Source: an uncultured Mollicutes bacterium
GTDB taxonomy: Bacteria > Bacillota_I > Bacilli_A > Acholeplasmatales > Anaeroplasmataceae
DNA: 53,083 bases
Assembly: GCA_945923475.1 (NCBI GenBank)
Contig: CAMELE010000011.1
Span: 1 to 53,083, forward strand
Direction: 5' to 3'
Both the position numbers and the translations under genes were made by a program. Shown piece by piece: positions 7,971 through 15,639 of this stretch (positions are counted from its first letter, which is position 1; every line of letters begins with the position of its first letter). A model generated the notes under the pieces. That model saw only the letters and a program-made list of their open reading frames with translations. It did not search any database and had not been told where the DNA came from.

Positions 7971-8885
7971 TTATATTTTCTTTTTTTCATTTTCTTTCGG
8001 TGGTCTACAATACTTTACCATTTCTTGTTCACAAGCACCATATTTCTTGAAATTAATTCTAGCTGTCACTAATGATACTCTATTTGCTCCACCATCATAA
8101 TTTGGATTCTTTTCTTGTTCAACATCATCTTCCCAAAAGCATACAGGGCAAATATCATAATTTCCTCTTTCTATTTCTATAAAAGTATAATAACCACAAC
8201 AAGGACATTTTGATGAAGCAAAACATTTCCTAATAAAAGCTTTTGCTTTTTTTCCTAAATAGAACTCAAATTCACCATCACTTAACAACGTTTTAACTTT
8301 TCCTTCTTCTTCAATGTATGATGTTTTCATTTCATCAAGTTCAAATTCATAACATCCGAAATCTTTTATTGTATGATTAAAATCTAAAACAATTCTTATT
8401 CTTCCTTTATAAAAAAAAATAATAACATCTTTATTAGTGAATGATTCATTCGAACATTTGTAGCATTTAGTCACAATAGATGGTCCATATATCTTATAGT
8501 ATTTTTTTAATGGGGCTGTAATATCTTGGATATTTTGTATAGTTAATTCCCCTATAGTTGAAGGAGGAATATATTTACCTATTAGTTTTATTGCTAAAGC
8601 GATTACCACAAAAGGAACAACTATTGTGGCTAAAACCATACCAATCATCATCAATGTTTCAAATATTTGGTTTTCAATAATTTTAAGCAAATATTTTATA
8701 AGTAAGATAAACGAAACTACCAATATAACATATAATGTAATAATAAAACATGTAAATATCTTATTTATCCTAACATTTCTTCTCGCTTCTTTATCAAGAT
8801 TTTTAAAACGGAGTTTACTTTCTTTTTTAATAATATTATCATAAAACGGATATTTTATATATTTCACATTATTAGCCTCCTTCAT
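7971..8885 (-). CDS. Membrane protein with C-terminal CPCC cysteine-rich domain
   Basis: The 304-residue product has two membrane segments at about residues 43-67 and 76-102, then a 110-residue soluble region resembling YcxB-type domains (DVIIFFYKGRIRIVLDF). The C-terminal CPCC domain from about residue 227 shows CPCCGYYTF, then YDICPVCFWEDD and NYDGGANRVSL, the cysteine-rich motif of the CPCC family (Pfam PF14206 type). Four cysteines in two CPxC knuckles suggest zinc binding. Stand-alone CPCC proteins are small and frequent near toxin-immunity loci; fusion to a membrane anchor is less common. RBS GGAGGC lies just before the start. An immunity role is only suggested by the eroded-island context. 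Confidence 0.75.
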   Translation of the reverse strand: MKEANNVKYIKYPFYDNIIKKESKLRFKNLDKEARRNVRINKIFTCFIITLYVILVVSFILLIKYLLKIIENQIFETLMMIGMVLATIVVPFVVIALAIKLIGKYIPPSTIGELTIQNIQDITAPLKKYYKIYGPSIVTKCYKCSNESFTNKDVIIFFYKGRIRIVLDFNHTIKDFGCYEFELDEMKTSYIEEEGKVKTLLSDGEFEFYLGKKAKAFIRKCFASSKCPCCGYYTFIEIERGNYDICPVCFWEDDVEQEKNPNYDGGANRVSLVTARINFKKYGACEQEMVKYCRPPKENEKKKI

Positions 8886-9030
8886 TCATTAGAACAATTC
8901 TACCATTTATTAATCTTTATCATTACTCAAATGTAAATGTTACCAAGTGGAATTGCCTTTAGATTAGCTAAAAAAATAAGCTTTTGTTTATCAGTCGTGT
9001 TTCATCCATTTGGAGTAACTACAATCTATA

Positions 9031-9828
9031 TTAAATATTGATTTCACCCGTAATATTAAGAGTTAAACCATCAAAAATAAAAACCCTTTCTTGCTTACTT
9101 ATTTTATTATCATTCATAAAATAAGTCCATACTACTTTATCAGCTTTATTAATCATAATATAGTTATCTGAATAATCTATATATTTAGGGTTATATACAT
9201 ATAAATAAAATCTATCATCACCTGTATTTGTAAAAACAAACGTATATAATTGTTTATTCAGCTCCTGTGAAAGTAATTTATAAATGTTATCATCTATTAT
9301 ACCACCACAAGGATCTTGATTATATATTTGCACAAATGAACCAGCCTTATTTATTATTACAGCAGAAAATGTTGTAACTGGTGATATTTCAAATAATTCA
9401 GTTTTTTTGTCAAATGACCATTTTTGTATATTTGTCTTATTCAAGTTTAAATACTTAATATATTTATTTATAGATTTTTTATAATATTGTTCATTAAAAT
9501 CTTTAAGAACATTCAATATGTTTTCAAATAAATATTTTCTTGGTTCATATTCTCCATACTCTAATGGATAATTATTTTTTAACATTTCTCTTTTGTTTTT
9601 TTCTTCTTCTAAAAAATAATTAAAAGCACATAATTCTACTATAATAGAAATTGCTGTTTTAGATGATAAAACTGGAAAACCATCGACTTCAATATGTCCT
9701 CTCCAATCATCTACTTGGCAATGAATAAATCCTAGTTTTTTGTATATTCTAAAGCCTTCATCATATTTAATATTATGCTTCTTAAGTATTTTTTTACATT
9801 CATTAATAATCTTTATACTTTTAAACAT
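9031..9828 (-). CDS. Uncharacterised 265-residue protein
   Basis: I do not recognise the family. The protein has no signal peptide or membrane segment. The N-terminal third is mixed alpha/beta with a GHIEVDGFPVLSSKTAISI segment. The middle is Lys/Glu-rich helical, and the C-terminal part (from about residue 150) has strand-like segments (TFSAVIINKAGSFVQIYN, YTFVFTNTGDDRFYLYVYN), possibly a beta domain of the kind found in immunity proteins. GGAGGG is placed before the ATG. It is followed by the CPCC protein gene at a distance of 145 bp and preceded by a broken small gene. Could be an immunity or phage-related protein; that is conjecture. Confidence 0.65.
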   Translation of the reverse strand: MFKSIKIINECKKILKKHNIKYDEGFRIYKKLGFIHCQVDDWRGHIEVDGFPVLSSKTAISIIVELCAFNYFLEEEKNKREMLKNNYPLEYGEYEPRKYLFENILNVLKDFNEQYYKKSINKYIKYLNLNKTNIQKWSFDKKTELFEISPVTTFSAVIINKAGSFVQIYNQDPCGGIIDDNIYKLLSQELNKQLYTFVFTNTGDDRFYLYVYNPKYIDYSDNYIMINKADKVVWTYFMNDNKISKQERVFIFDGLTLNITGEINI

Positions 9829-9880
9829 ACAATTCCCTCCAATTACTCAAATAAGCATGATTGTCTCACTATGAAGAATT

Positions 9881-10034
9881 TTATAGATATTTTGCAAATG
9901 TTTCTTCTAAATACATAGCTAATGCTTAGCTTGATGATTTTGATGAGCTCGGCTCTATCCTTGATAATCTTAAAAAAGGACTTTGTTTCATCGCTAAGGC
10001 CACTAAGCTTTTCTTGTAATTTTTCTAATGACAT
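9881..10034 (-). pseudogene. Small peptide gene with a likely single-base frameshift
   Basis: From the ATG at 10034, preceded by GAGGAGA, the frame reads MSLEKLQEKLSGLSDETKSF followed by FKIIKDRAELIKIIKL. It then slides into unlikely sequence (SYVFRRNICKISIKFF) up to 9843. Removing one base near 9926-9930 restores LALAMYLEETFAKYL and a stop at 9881-9883, giving a natural-looking 50-residue acidic/basic helical peptide. The first part recalls Nif11-type leader peptides in spacing, but there is no double-glycine site or modification enzyme nearby, so it may simply be a small helical protein. A sequencing error is an alternative to a true mutation. Confidence 0.45.
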
Positions 10035-10107
10035 AATCCATGTCTCCTCGTGTATATACATCACTCAAGAAGGCTGTTATATCAAGTCGAATAGGCACTA
10101 TATTTTT

Positions 10108-10137
10108 AAAAGAAAAGAGCCCATAGTTCAGAGCTCT
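10108..10137 (-). terminator. Terminator after the cysteine-protease gene
   Basis: On the minus strand AGAGC and GCTCT enclose a 12-base loop and are followed by TTTCTTTT, starting 18 bp past the protease stop. Confidence 0.6.
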
Positions 10138-10154
10138 AACTGTTGTTCCTTTTT

Positions 10155-11762
10155 TTACCAATAAGTTGATATATTCATTGGACCGATTGATATTCTGCCT
10201 TTATTTCTATCAGTGTAACCTATCATATTGTTAAAGTGAGTATAGAATCTAATATGTCTAGTTCCGCCTGGAAAATCAATATGATATGTCTTTTGATTTG
10301 TTCTATCAGTTGGTAAACCAGCTGTTAACAAATTCAAAGCTTCAATTGGTGTATTTTCGCATAATCTGTAATATTCAATTCTAGCTTCTGGATTATCAGC
10401 CGTATAATATCTTTCATCATCACTCCAGTAAGAAAGATCAACATCAATACTTGTAACTGGATTTGTAAAATAATAGTCAATATAAGCAGTACCATATCCT
10501 TCTTTTCTAGGACACATAGTTACATATTCACCTTGAATAAACCCAGTTCTTAATCTTGTGGTATCAAACGTTAAGCCACTAGCAGTTGTAACTGTTTTAT
10601 CAGTAGGAGTGCTGCAATAGGTATCAGGATAATCATAGTCAGTAGGAACAACGGAATAAGTTTTTTTATAGTCATCACTTAATTGAAAGAGACAAACGGA
10701 ACCAACAAAGCCAAAACCTAATGAAACTTCAGCAGTGTTATCTCCCCAACCATAATTTACTATATAATAACCACCCCACCATTCATGCTGAACTCCATAT
10801 GCAACAACAGCATGCATTATGAGACCTCTATCTCCACCTTCATCAGGCAAAGAACCAAAAATAATCGCAGGTCTATCATTAGCTAATTCATTATCCAAAC
10901 CGATTTTACCAAAATAATATGAAGATGATGCGCCTATGCCATATTCTCTACAGTAATCTAAAAGAGCATCTCTTACAGGAAGACCCCAAGATGAAGCTTC
11001 GCCGCCAGCTAGTTATACTAATTTATCTTTTAAATTATGTTCCGGATCAATCGCACTTATTTTGTTTAAATTCCCATTCGCATCTAAATATTGTGGTCGA
11101 ACAGTACCTTCGTGCATAGTTCTATCCCAATAATAAAGAATCATTGAACCCGCGACATATCCACATGAGTTATTGTTGTTATCAGGATGAATTGCATCTC
11201 TAATATATTGATAGTTATTTATGTAGGTTTTGTTATCTACATCAATAGATAATGGTGCAACCGTTTTTGAAGCAGCTTTGCAATAATCTTCATATGCAGT
11301 TTGTGACTGAGTTGTTCTAAAAGTAAGTAATTGTTCATCAAAAATCTCCTGTAATGCAGAAACATATTCTAAGCCAACGTAAGTTTCATCTAAAATCGAA
11401 TAAAACTCATCTCCTATTCGTTCATAATAATTCATAGGACCAAAATAGTAATAATCATGGTTTCCATTAAAATCATATGGAGATTCAAGCTCGCTAGATT
11501 TTTCAATAAAATTTCCTGCCACAGGATCAAAGACCATAAATCCATCTTCATCACCAATTTGAGCATAGAAAGCATTCCCTAAAAGATCTTTTAACTCATA
11601 AACTTCATCAATTGGATCAGAAATTCCTTCTTTCAAAGCAGCTTTAAAACAAGTGGCTTCAGTTTCTGACATTGAAATTTGCTCTAATTTTTCAGCATTG
11701 CTAATTGGTGTTAAGGTAACTAAGCTTAACAAACCAACCCCTAATAAACATTTTAATAGCAT
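10155..11762 (-). pseudogene. Secreted papain-like cysteine protease, interrupted by one in-frame TAA
   Basis: A single frame of 536 codons is broken only by TAA at 11013-11015; the sequence on both sides continues smoothly (..KDKLV stop LAGGEASSWGLPVRD..). The N-terminus is a signal peptide (MLLKCLLGVGLLSLVTL to about residue 23). The catalytic cysteine is in NNNNSCGYVAGSMILYYWD, about residue 199. The histidine is in GLIMHAVVAYG and the third residue in YYIVNYGWGDN, all arranged as in C1/C10/C39-type papain-like proteases. The stop separates Cys from His/Asn, so the truncated product would be dead. A beta-sandwich-like C-terminal domain follows. It is 18 bp after a lipoprotein gene, apparently its operon partner. 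Recent nonsense mutation, readthrough or sequencing error all fit. Confidence 0.75.
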
Positions 11763-11780
11763 AATTAAAACCTCCTTTTT

Positions 11781-12239
11781 CTAATAAAATGTAAAATAAG
11801 AACCATTTTGCACAATAAAAGTAGAAAATGTACTTCCAAAATCAGCTGGAAATAATCTTAATTCATCATTGTACATAAAATATGTTGAAGCACCACTATA
11901 ATAATAAGCTTTGAAATCATAAATGCTGTTATCACTACAAACAAAATAAACTGCAACTTTTCTGTTAAAATCACTCACATCTTTTGAGGTAACTTTTTCA
12001 CTAATATGAAAAGATTCGAGAAAATTATAAGTATCATTTATTGCACCTATTTGATTTGAATAACATTTATAAGATAAAGAATCATCATTTCGGTTTATAT
12101 ATTCAATATAAATACAATTAACTTCTTCAACATTAAAATCTAAATTGACATAAGGCCAATCTCTCATATCAGTTCCGCAAGAAGTTAGTGCTAAAATAGT
12201 TAGTAAAGCACTTAATACTTTATACTTACTTAATCTCAT
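11781..12239 (-). CDS. Small lipoprotein, partner of the cysteine protease
   Basis: The 152-residue protein begins with a lipoprotein signal peptide ending in the lipobox LTSC at residues 18-21, so it should be anchored on the outer face of the membrane. The mature part is about 130 residues of strand-rich sequence (NCIYIEYINR, KVAVYFVCSDNSIYDFKAYY) that I do not recognise. It is the first gene after a good promoter and is followed 18 bp later by the secreted cysteine protease, so an inhibitor, chaperone or anchoring role for that enzyme is a reasonable guess. Unlike the protease gene it is intact. The start has GAGGTGAAC upstream. Confidence 0.7.
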   Translation of the reverse strand: MRLSKYKVLSALLTILALTSCGTDMRDWPYVNLDFNVEEVNCIYIEYINRNDDSLSYKCYSNQIGAINDTYNFLESFHISEKVTSKDVSDFNRKVAVYFVCSDNSIYDFKAYYYSGASTYFMYNDELRLFPADFGSTFSTFIVQNGSYFTFY

Positions 12240-12261
12240 AGTTCAGTTCACCTCTATTTAT

Positions 12262-12290
12262 ATTTTACTCTCTAACAAGTTTGCTGTAAA
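12262..12290 (-). promoter_or_regulatory. Promoter of the lipoprotein-protease operon
   Basis: On the minus strand TTTACA (12285-12290) and TAAAAT (12262-12267) are 17 bp apart, 23 bp before the lipoprotein ATG. Confidence 0.55.
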
Positions 12291-12443
12291 TACATATTTT
12301 AGTCTATTTGTCAAACACTTTTTTGTATTTTTAGAATTCCCTAGTTTTTCAAAATATTTGGCTCGTAATTTTTGTGAGCCCCCCTGCACGTTATCCCAAG
12401 GATAATTTAAAGCCTACCTGGGGAGGGTCAATCCATCAATTAT

Positions 12444-12943
12444 TTATATATTTTCACCGAGTTTATTGGCCCAGGCTTCAGTATAAAAAGAATAGTAGAT
12501 GATGCTATGCTTCTCTCTATACTTACTAAAACATCCACACAAGATAAGACTTGGTAAGCCAATCACTAATAACCAATAGGTCCTAAGATTAACGATTGAA
12601 CTGCGTGTCCATACTTGTGTTGGATAAGTCTTGGGTCATAAGGTCTGGCCGCGAACTTGAACATCACAAGGCTTAAGGAGCTTCCAAGTTTCCAATTCGA
12701 TACGATATCTTGGCTACCAGTGACGATTATTGTCCCCATATAATAATCAAATCTTTCTACATCTGCCAACTCTACAGCTTTGACTTTGTCAAAAGAATCA
12801 TCAAAAGAAATAGTCAAATCATCTATTAGTTGCTCGATCTGTTTTCTTCCCCACCTATATCCTCTTTGATAATAAATGACAGAATATTTTTTATTGCTAA
12901 GAATATCTTCGAGAGTTAGCAAATTTTCAATTCTTTCTTTCAT
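12444..12943 (-). pseudogene. Chimeric relic: DUF262 head joined to a membrane-protein tail
   Basis: From the ATG at 12943 (AAGGAG upstream) about 82 codons match the head of DUF262/GmrSD-type restriction proteins: YYQRGYRWGRKQIEQLIDDL and YYMGTIIVTGSQDIV. The match stops exactly before the expected DGQQR motif. The frame then continues as unrelated sequence, including LIQHKYGHAVQSLILGP. A frameshift near 12570 separates this from WLLVIGLPSLILCG and FYTEAWANKLGENI, ending at the TAA at 12444-12446. The second part matches small membrane proteins that carry an EYGH..QS..LGP..L signature. Two unrelated gene ends have been joined, and the product is certainly not functional as either. Confidence 0.65.
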
Positions 12944-12957
12944 CAAATAGTTTCTCC

Positions 12958-13944
12958 TTATATCCTAGATTCAATATCAACGATTAAGTTGTTTATTTCA
13001 GAACTATTGAAAAGTTCTCCAAATAATAATTCTGGCCTCAACAAATAGTTTCTCTTGAAGTCACCGTTTTGTGAAATAAACAGCAACAGTTCTTTAATAT
13101 ATTTTAGCTGTTCATCATTGAATCCTTTTGCTTTTTCTTCTGCTAAGAAGGCTTCAATCGAAGATGGAATAAATTCAATGTTCTTTCTAACAAATACAAC
13201 TAAGTCCTCATCTTCTTTGAATAATTCATTGTATTCTTCTGCTGTTTTGGCAATCTTAATAACCTCTTTCTTAAAATCTGCAATTGCCTTTAATGTAGGC
13301 TTTATTAGATTTTGGATTTCGTTAACAAGAGACAACTCTGGATTTGAGTGAATAAAGAATATGGTCTTTTCTTCTAATGTCTTGAAATCATCGATAGTAA
13401 CAGTGAAATCAACTGGATCTTCCACCGCATCCGTGAATGTTGTTATTTCATCGTCGAAATCAGAAATTATCGGTTTGAATTCCTTTCTGTCAATGTATTT
13501 CATCAATTCTCTAAGTTCTTCTCTGCAATCATTGACCTTTGTTACGGTTGAACAGTTAATAGCTGTAATGATTGTTTGAATAATCTCAGGAAGAGCATCA
13601 ATAATACTTGTAAATAAAGTTATACCTGTTTCGATAATTTGTGGTATTGCGCAAAATAAGAAATCAACAATTGAAATAATGAGTTCAGGTAATGCCTCAA
13701 GCAAAATAGGTATTGCCTCAATTAGTCCTTCTTCAAGTCCTGTGATAAGTTGTAATGCTGCATCTAAAATAAGCGGAAGATTATCCACCAACGTTTGACA
13801 TAATTCAACAACCACGCTCACAATAGTAGGAACAAATTCTGGTAATGCAGCCGCAATGCCAGTGGCCAAAATAATAAGGATTAAAGTATATTCGTGCTTT
13901 TTATTAGTTAGTTCGTGCTTTTCGTGCTTTTCACAAAATAACAC
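12958..13944 (-). pseudogene. In-frame chimera of phage tape-measure repeats and HsdR C-terminus
   Basis: The 328-codon frame has two parts. Residues about 30-128 are hydrophobic amphipathic repeats of the form LPEII..I...L..GL.EAIP, the hallmark of phage tail tape-measure proteins. From about residue 130 it reads as the C-terminal end of a type I restriction R subunit: ELRELMKYIDRKEFKPIIS, FIPSSIEAFLAEEKAKGF, then LKYIKELLLFISQNGDF and LLFGELFNSSEINNLI. The motor and nuclease domains are missing. The N-terminal 25 residues come from a short repeat (AAAAGCACGAA three times, 13,880-13,930) and look non-coding, with no good start. It lies 14 bp upstream of the DUF262 fragment, as in intact type I RM islands. 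Confidence 0.65.
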
Positions 13945-14031
13945 TAATAAAAAAAGACAAATAAAAAAGGCTACTTCACCTGAATTTTAGCAAAAATAAG
14001 CCTAAAACAATCAAAATAGCCCTTAAAAATA

Positions 14032-14062
14032 AAAAAAGAACTGATATTTTTGGTATCAATTC
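14032..14062 (-). terminator. Terminator after tRNA-Thr
   Basis: On the minus strand GAATTGATA and TATCAGTTC pair with one mismatch and are followed by TTTTTTT, 14 bp past the tRNA 3' end. Confidence 0.65.
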
Positions 14063-14075
14063 TGTTGTTTCAATA

Positions 14076-14151
14076 TGGTGCCGTAAACAGGATTCGAACC
14101 TGCGACCTACGCGTTACGAGTGCGTTGCACTACCAGCTGTGCTATCACGGC
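14076..14151 (-). tRNA. tRNA-Thr (anticodon CGT)
   Basis: The 76-nt sequence folds as a cloverleaf: acceptor GCCGTGA / TTACGGC, T-arm with GGTTCGAATCC, and anticodon loop CTCGTAA giving anticodon CGT. CCA is encoded at 14076-14078. The base pair closing the anticodon loop (A-C) is mismatched, which is tolerated in many tRNAs. It sits on the border between the eroded island (12,444-13,944) and core genes, a usual kind of integration site, though no attachment repeat was found. Confidence 0.93.
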
Positions 14152-14166
14152 ATTTAAATACTTACT

Positions 14167-14343
14167 CTATTTAGCAAGTATTTCCTTAAGACGAGGATTA
14201 ATTTCTAATTCAGTTCTACTTCTATCACAAACCTCTTCGTCAATATCAGCTAGTAAATCAAACAAATTGTAATCGTATAAATCTTCAAAGCGATCTTCTA
14301 ATTGCTCATCTAAATCATTTAATAATTCATTTTCTTCTTCCAT
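14167..14343 (-). CDS. Small acidic protein, 58 residues
   Basis: A 58-codon frame starts at the ATG at 14343 after a GAGGTATTACTT (GAGG about 8 bp upstream) and stops at TAG 14167-14169. The N-terminal half is very acidic (MEEENELLNDLDDELEDRFE), the rest is helical and ends in NPRLKEILAK. There is no membrane segment. Its position 15 bp before the tRNA-Thr gene suggests co-transcription. I do not recognise the family; a good ribosome-binding site and natural composition support that it is translated. Confidence 0.6.
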   Translation of the reverse strand: MEEENELLNDLDEQLEDRFEDLYDYNLFDLLADIDEEVCDRSRTELEINPRLKEILAK

Positions 14344-14417
14344 AAGTAATACCTCATAAATTAATATTTATTTATATTATAATTTGAAAAAATATAAATA
14401 CAACTCTTGACATTTAA

Positions 14418-14921
14418 TTATGATGGTAATTCCTCAATTTTTTTATCAAGTATATATTCATCTAGCTCAGAAGATCTGTCTTTAAAGTCTTCAATTAACC
14501 TATATGCCATTTCCTTATAATATTTTTTTCGATTACCAATTAATGATTTAATTAAATTTTCTTTAGTATCATTATCTAGCATTACACCACCAAAGAAGTT
14601 TATATTTGAAAGCTCGTCTAAAATAATCTTTTCAAATTCTTCTTTTGTAATTTCAACAGGATTCAATCCTAAATCAGAATCCTTTTCATAAAAAACATTA
14701 CCACAGTCTAAGCAAAAGTAAGATAATCCCTTTTCCTCTAATCTCTTTAAATACTCATCATCATCATAAGGGTTATATAATAAAGCTGTATTAATTAATT
14801 CATTAGCACCTGGTAGTACTTCAGATATTTCCTTTGCATATTTTTTTATTTCGTTTTTTATTTCGTTATAATCATGCTCAGCCTCAACATTTGCTGAGTG
14901 ACAAAATGGACATTTAACCAT
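14418..14921 (-). CDS. Zinc-ribbon protein of unknown function, last gene of LemA operon region
   Basis: The 167-residue protein begins CPFCHSANVEAEHDYN and has a second knuckle CLDCGNVFYEKD near residue 91, so the two CxxC pairs can form one zinc ribbon interrupted by a helical insertion of about 80 residues. The C-terminal half is helical and charged (VMLDNDTKENLIKSLIGN). No catalytic motif is seen. It lies 50 bp downstream of lemA, but a strong terminator at 14,936-14,964 stands between, so it is likely transcribed on its own or by readthrough. The role is unknown; small zinc ribbons are often adaptors. Confidence 0.7.
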   Translation of the reverse strand: MVKCPFCHSANVEAEHDYNEIKNEIKKYAKEISEVLPGANELINTALLYNPYDDDEYLKRLEEKGLSYFCLDCGNVFYEKDSDLGLNPVEITKEEFEKIILDELSNINFFGGVMLDNDTKENLIKSLIGNRKKYYKEMAYRLIEDFKDRSSELDEYILDKKIEELPS

Positions 14922-14935
14922 ATTAAAACCACCTT

Positions 14936-14964
14936 AAAAAAGAGGGTTGGTTTTACCCAACCCT
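14936..14964 (-). terminator. Terminator after lemA
   Basis: GGGTTGG and CCAACCC pair with a 6-base loop, followed on the minus strand by TCTTTTTT, immediately past the lemA stop. Confidence 0.8.
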
Positions 14965-14970
14965 TAGTTA

Positions 14971-15636
14971 TTAAAAGAATACAGATCTAGCTTGATCCTT
15001 AATCTCCTTTGAAGTTGAGAAAGGAATTCTTGTTGTGTATCCTTGCTTAGCAGCTACAATCATCTTAGTAGGCCATTCTTGAATTGCCTTATTCCATTGA
15101 AGTACTGTATCATTATATACCTCACGTGCTGCAGTAATTTCTCTTTGTAGATAAGAGTTTTGTTGCATAGCATCCGCAATTTCCTGATGAGCCTTTAAAT
15201 CTGGATAATTTTCAAATGCGATGTTAATCTTACGTGAAATACCATCTAGTTGTGATGAAACCTCATTTCTTATAGAATCATCAGCTTGAGATCCAGAACG
15301 AAGTCTTGCGATTTCTGTAAATGTAGTCTTATCTAATTCTACTGCCTTATCAAGTAGCTTAGCACAGTTTTGTAAAATTACTACTCTTTGCTCAAGATAA
15401 TTATCAATTTGTGATGCATTATGCTGCACCTTCTGCTCAAGTTGACGTAAATAAGTACCGGCTTTAATTTTCATAAATAAGAAAACTAAGCCTGGAATAA
15501 TACCTAGTACCCATAGTATTACTTGGAAAACTGTTGAACCAGCTCCAACCTTTACTGGGATTTGCTTTTGAATAACATTGATATCCTTGCCCTCTTCATT
15601 AACTGGGCCAGTCATTTCATCTAATTGATTTGCCAT
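14971..15636 (-). CDS. lemA: LemA family protein
   Basis: The 221-residue product has one membrane segment near residues 36-58 (VFQVILWVLGIIPGLVFLFM), followed by the LemA helical domain: LRQLEQKVQHNASQIDNYLE, QRVVILQNCAKLLDKAVEL, YPDLKAHQEIADAMQQNSYL and REITAAREVYNDTVLQWN. LemA proteins are membrane-anchored helical-bundle proteins of poorly known function. The typical LemA has a very short N-terminal tail; here about 35 residues precede the membrane segment. It starts 3 bp after the stop of the 618-residue membrane protein gene, so the two are one transcription unit and likely act together. Confidence 0.9.
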   Translation of the reverse strand: MANQLDEMTGPVNEEGKDINVIQKQIPVKVGAGSTVFQVILWVLGIIPGLVFLFMKIKAGTYLRQLEQKVQHNASQIDNYLEQRVVILQNCAKLLDKAVELDKTTFTEIARLRSGSQADDSIRNEVSSQLDGISRKINIAFENYPDLKAHQEIADAMQQNSYLQREITAAREVYNDTVLQWNKAIQEWPTKMIVAAKQGYTTRIPFSTSKEIKDQARSVFF

Positions 15637-15639
15637 AAA

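Noticed and set aside
14076-14151. attL/attR of an integrated element at tRNA-Thr
   Set aside because: No duplicate of the tRNA 3' end was found within the left island, so no attachment site can be claimed.
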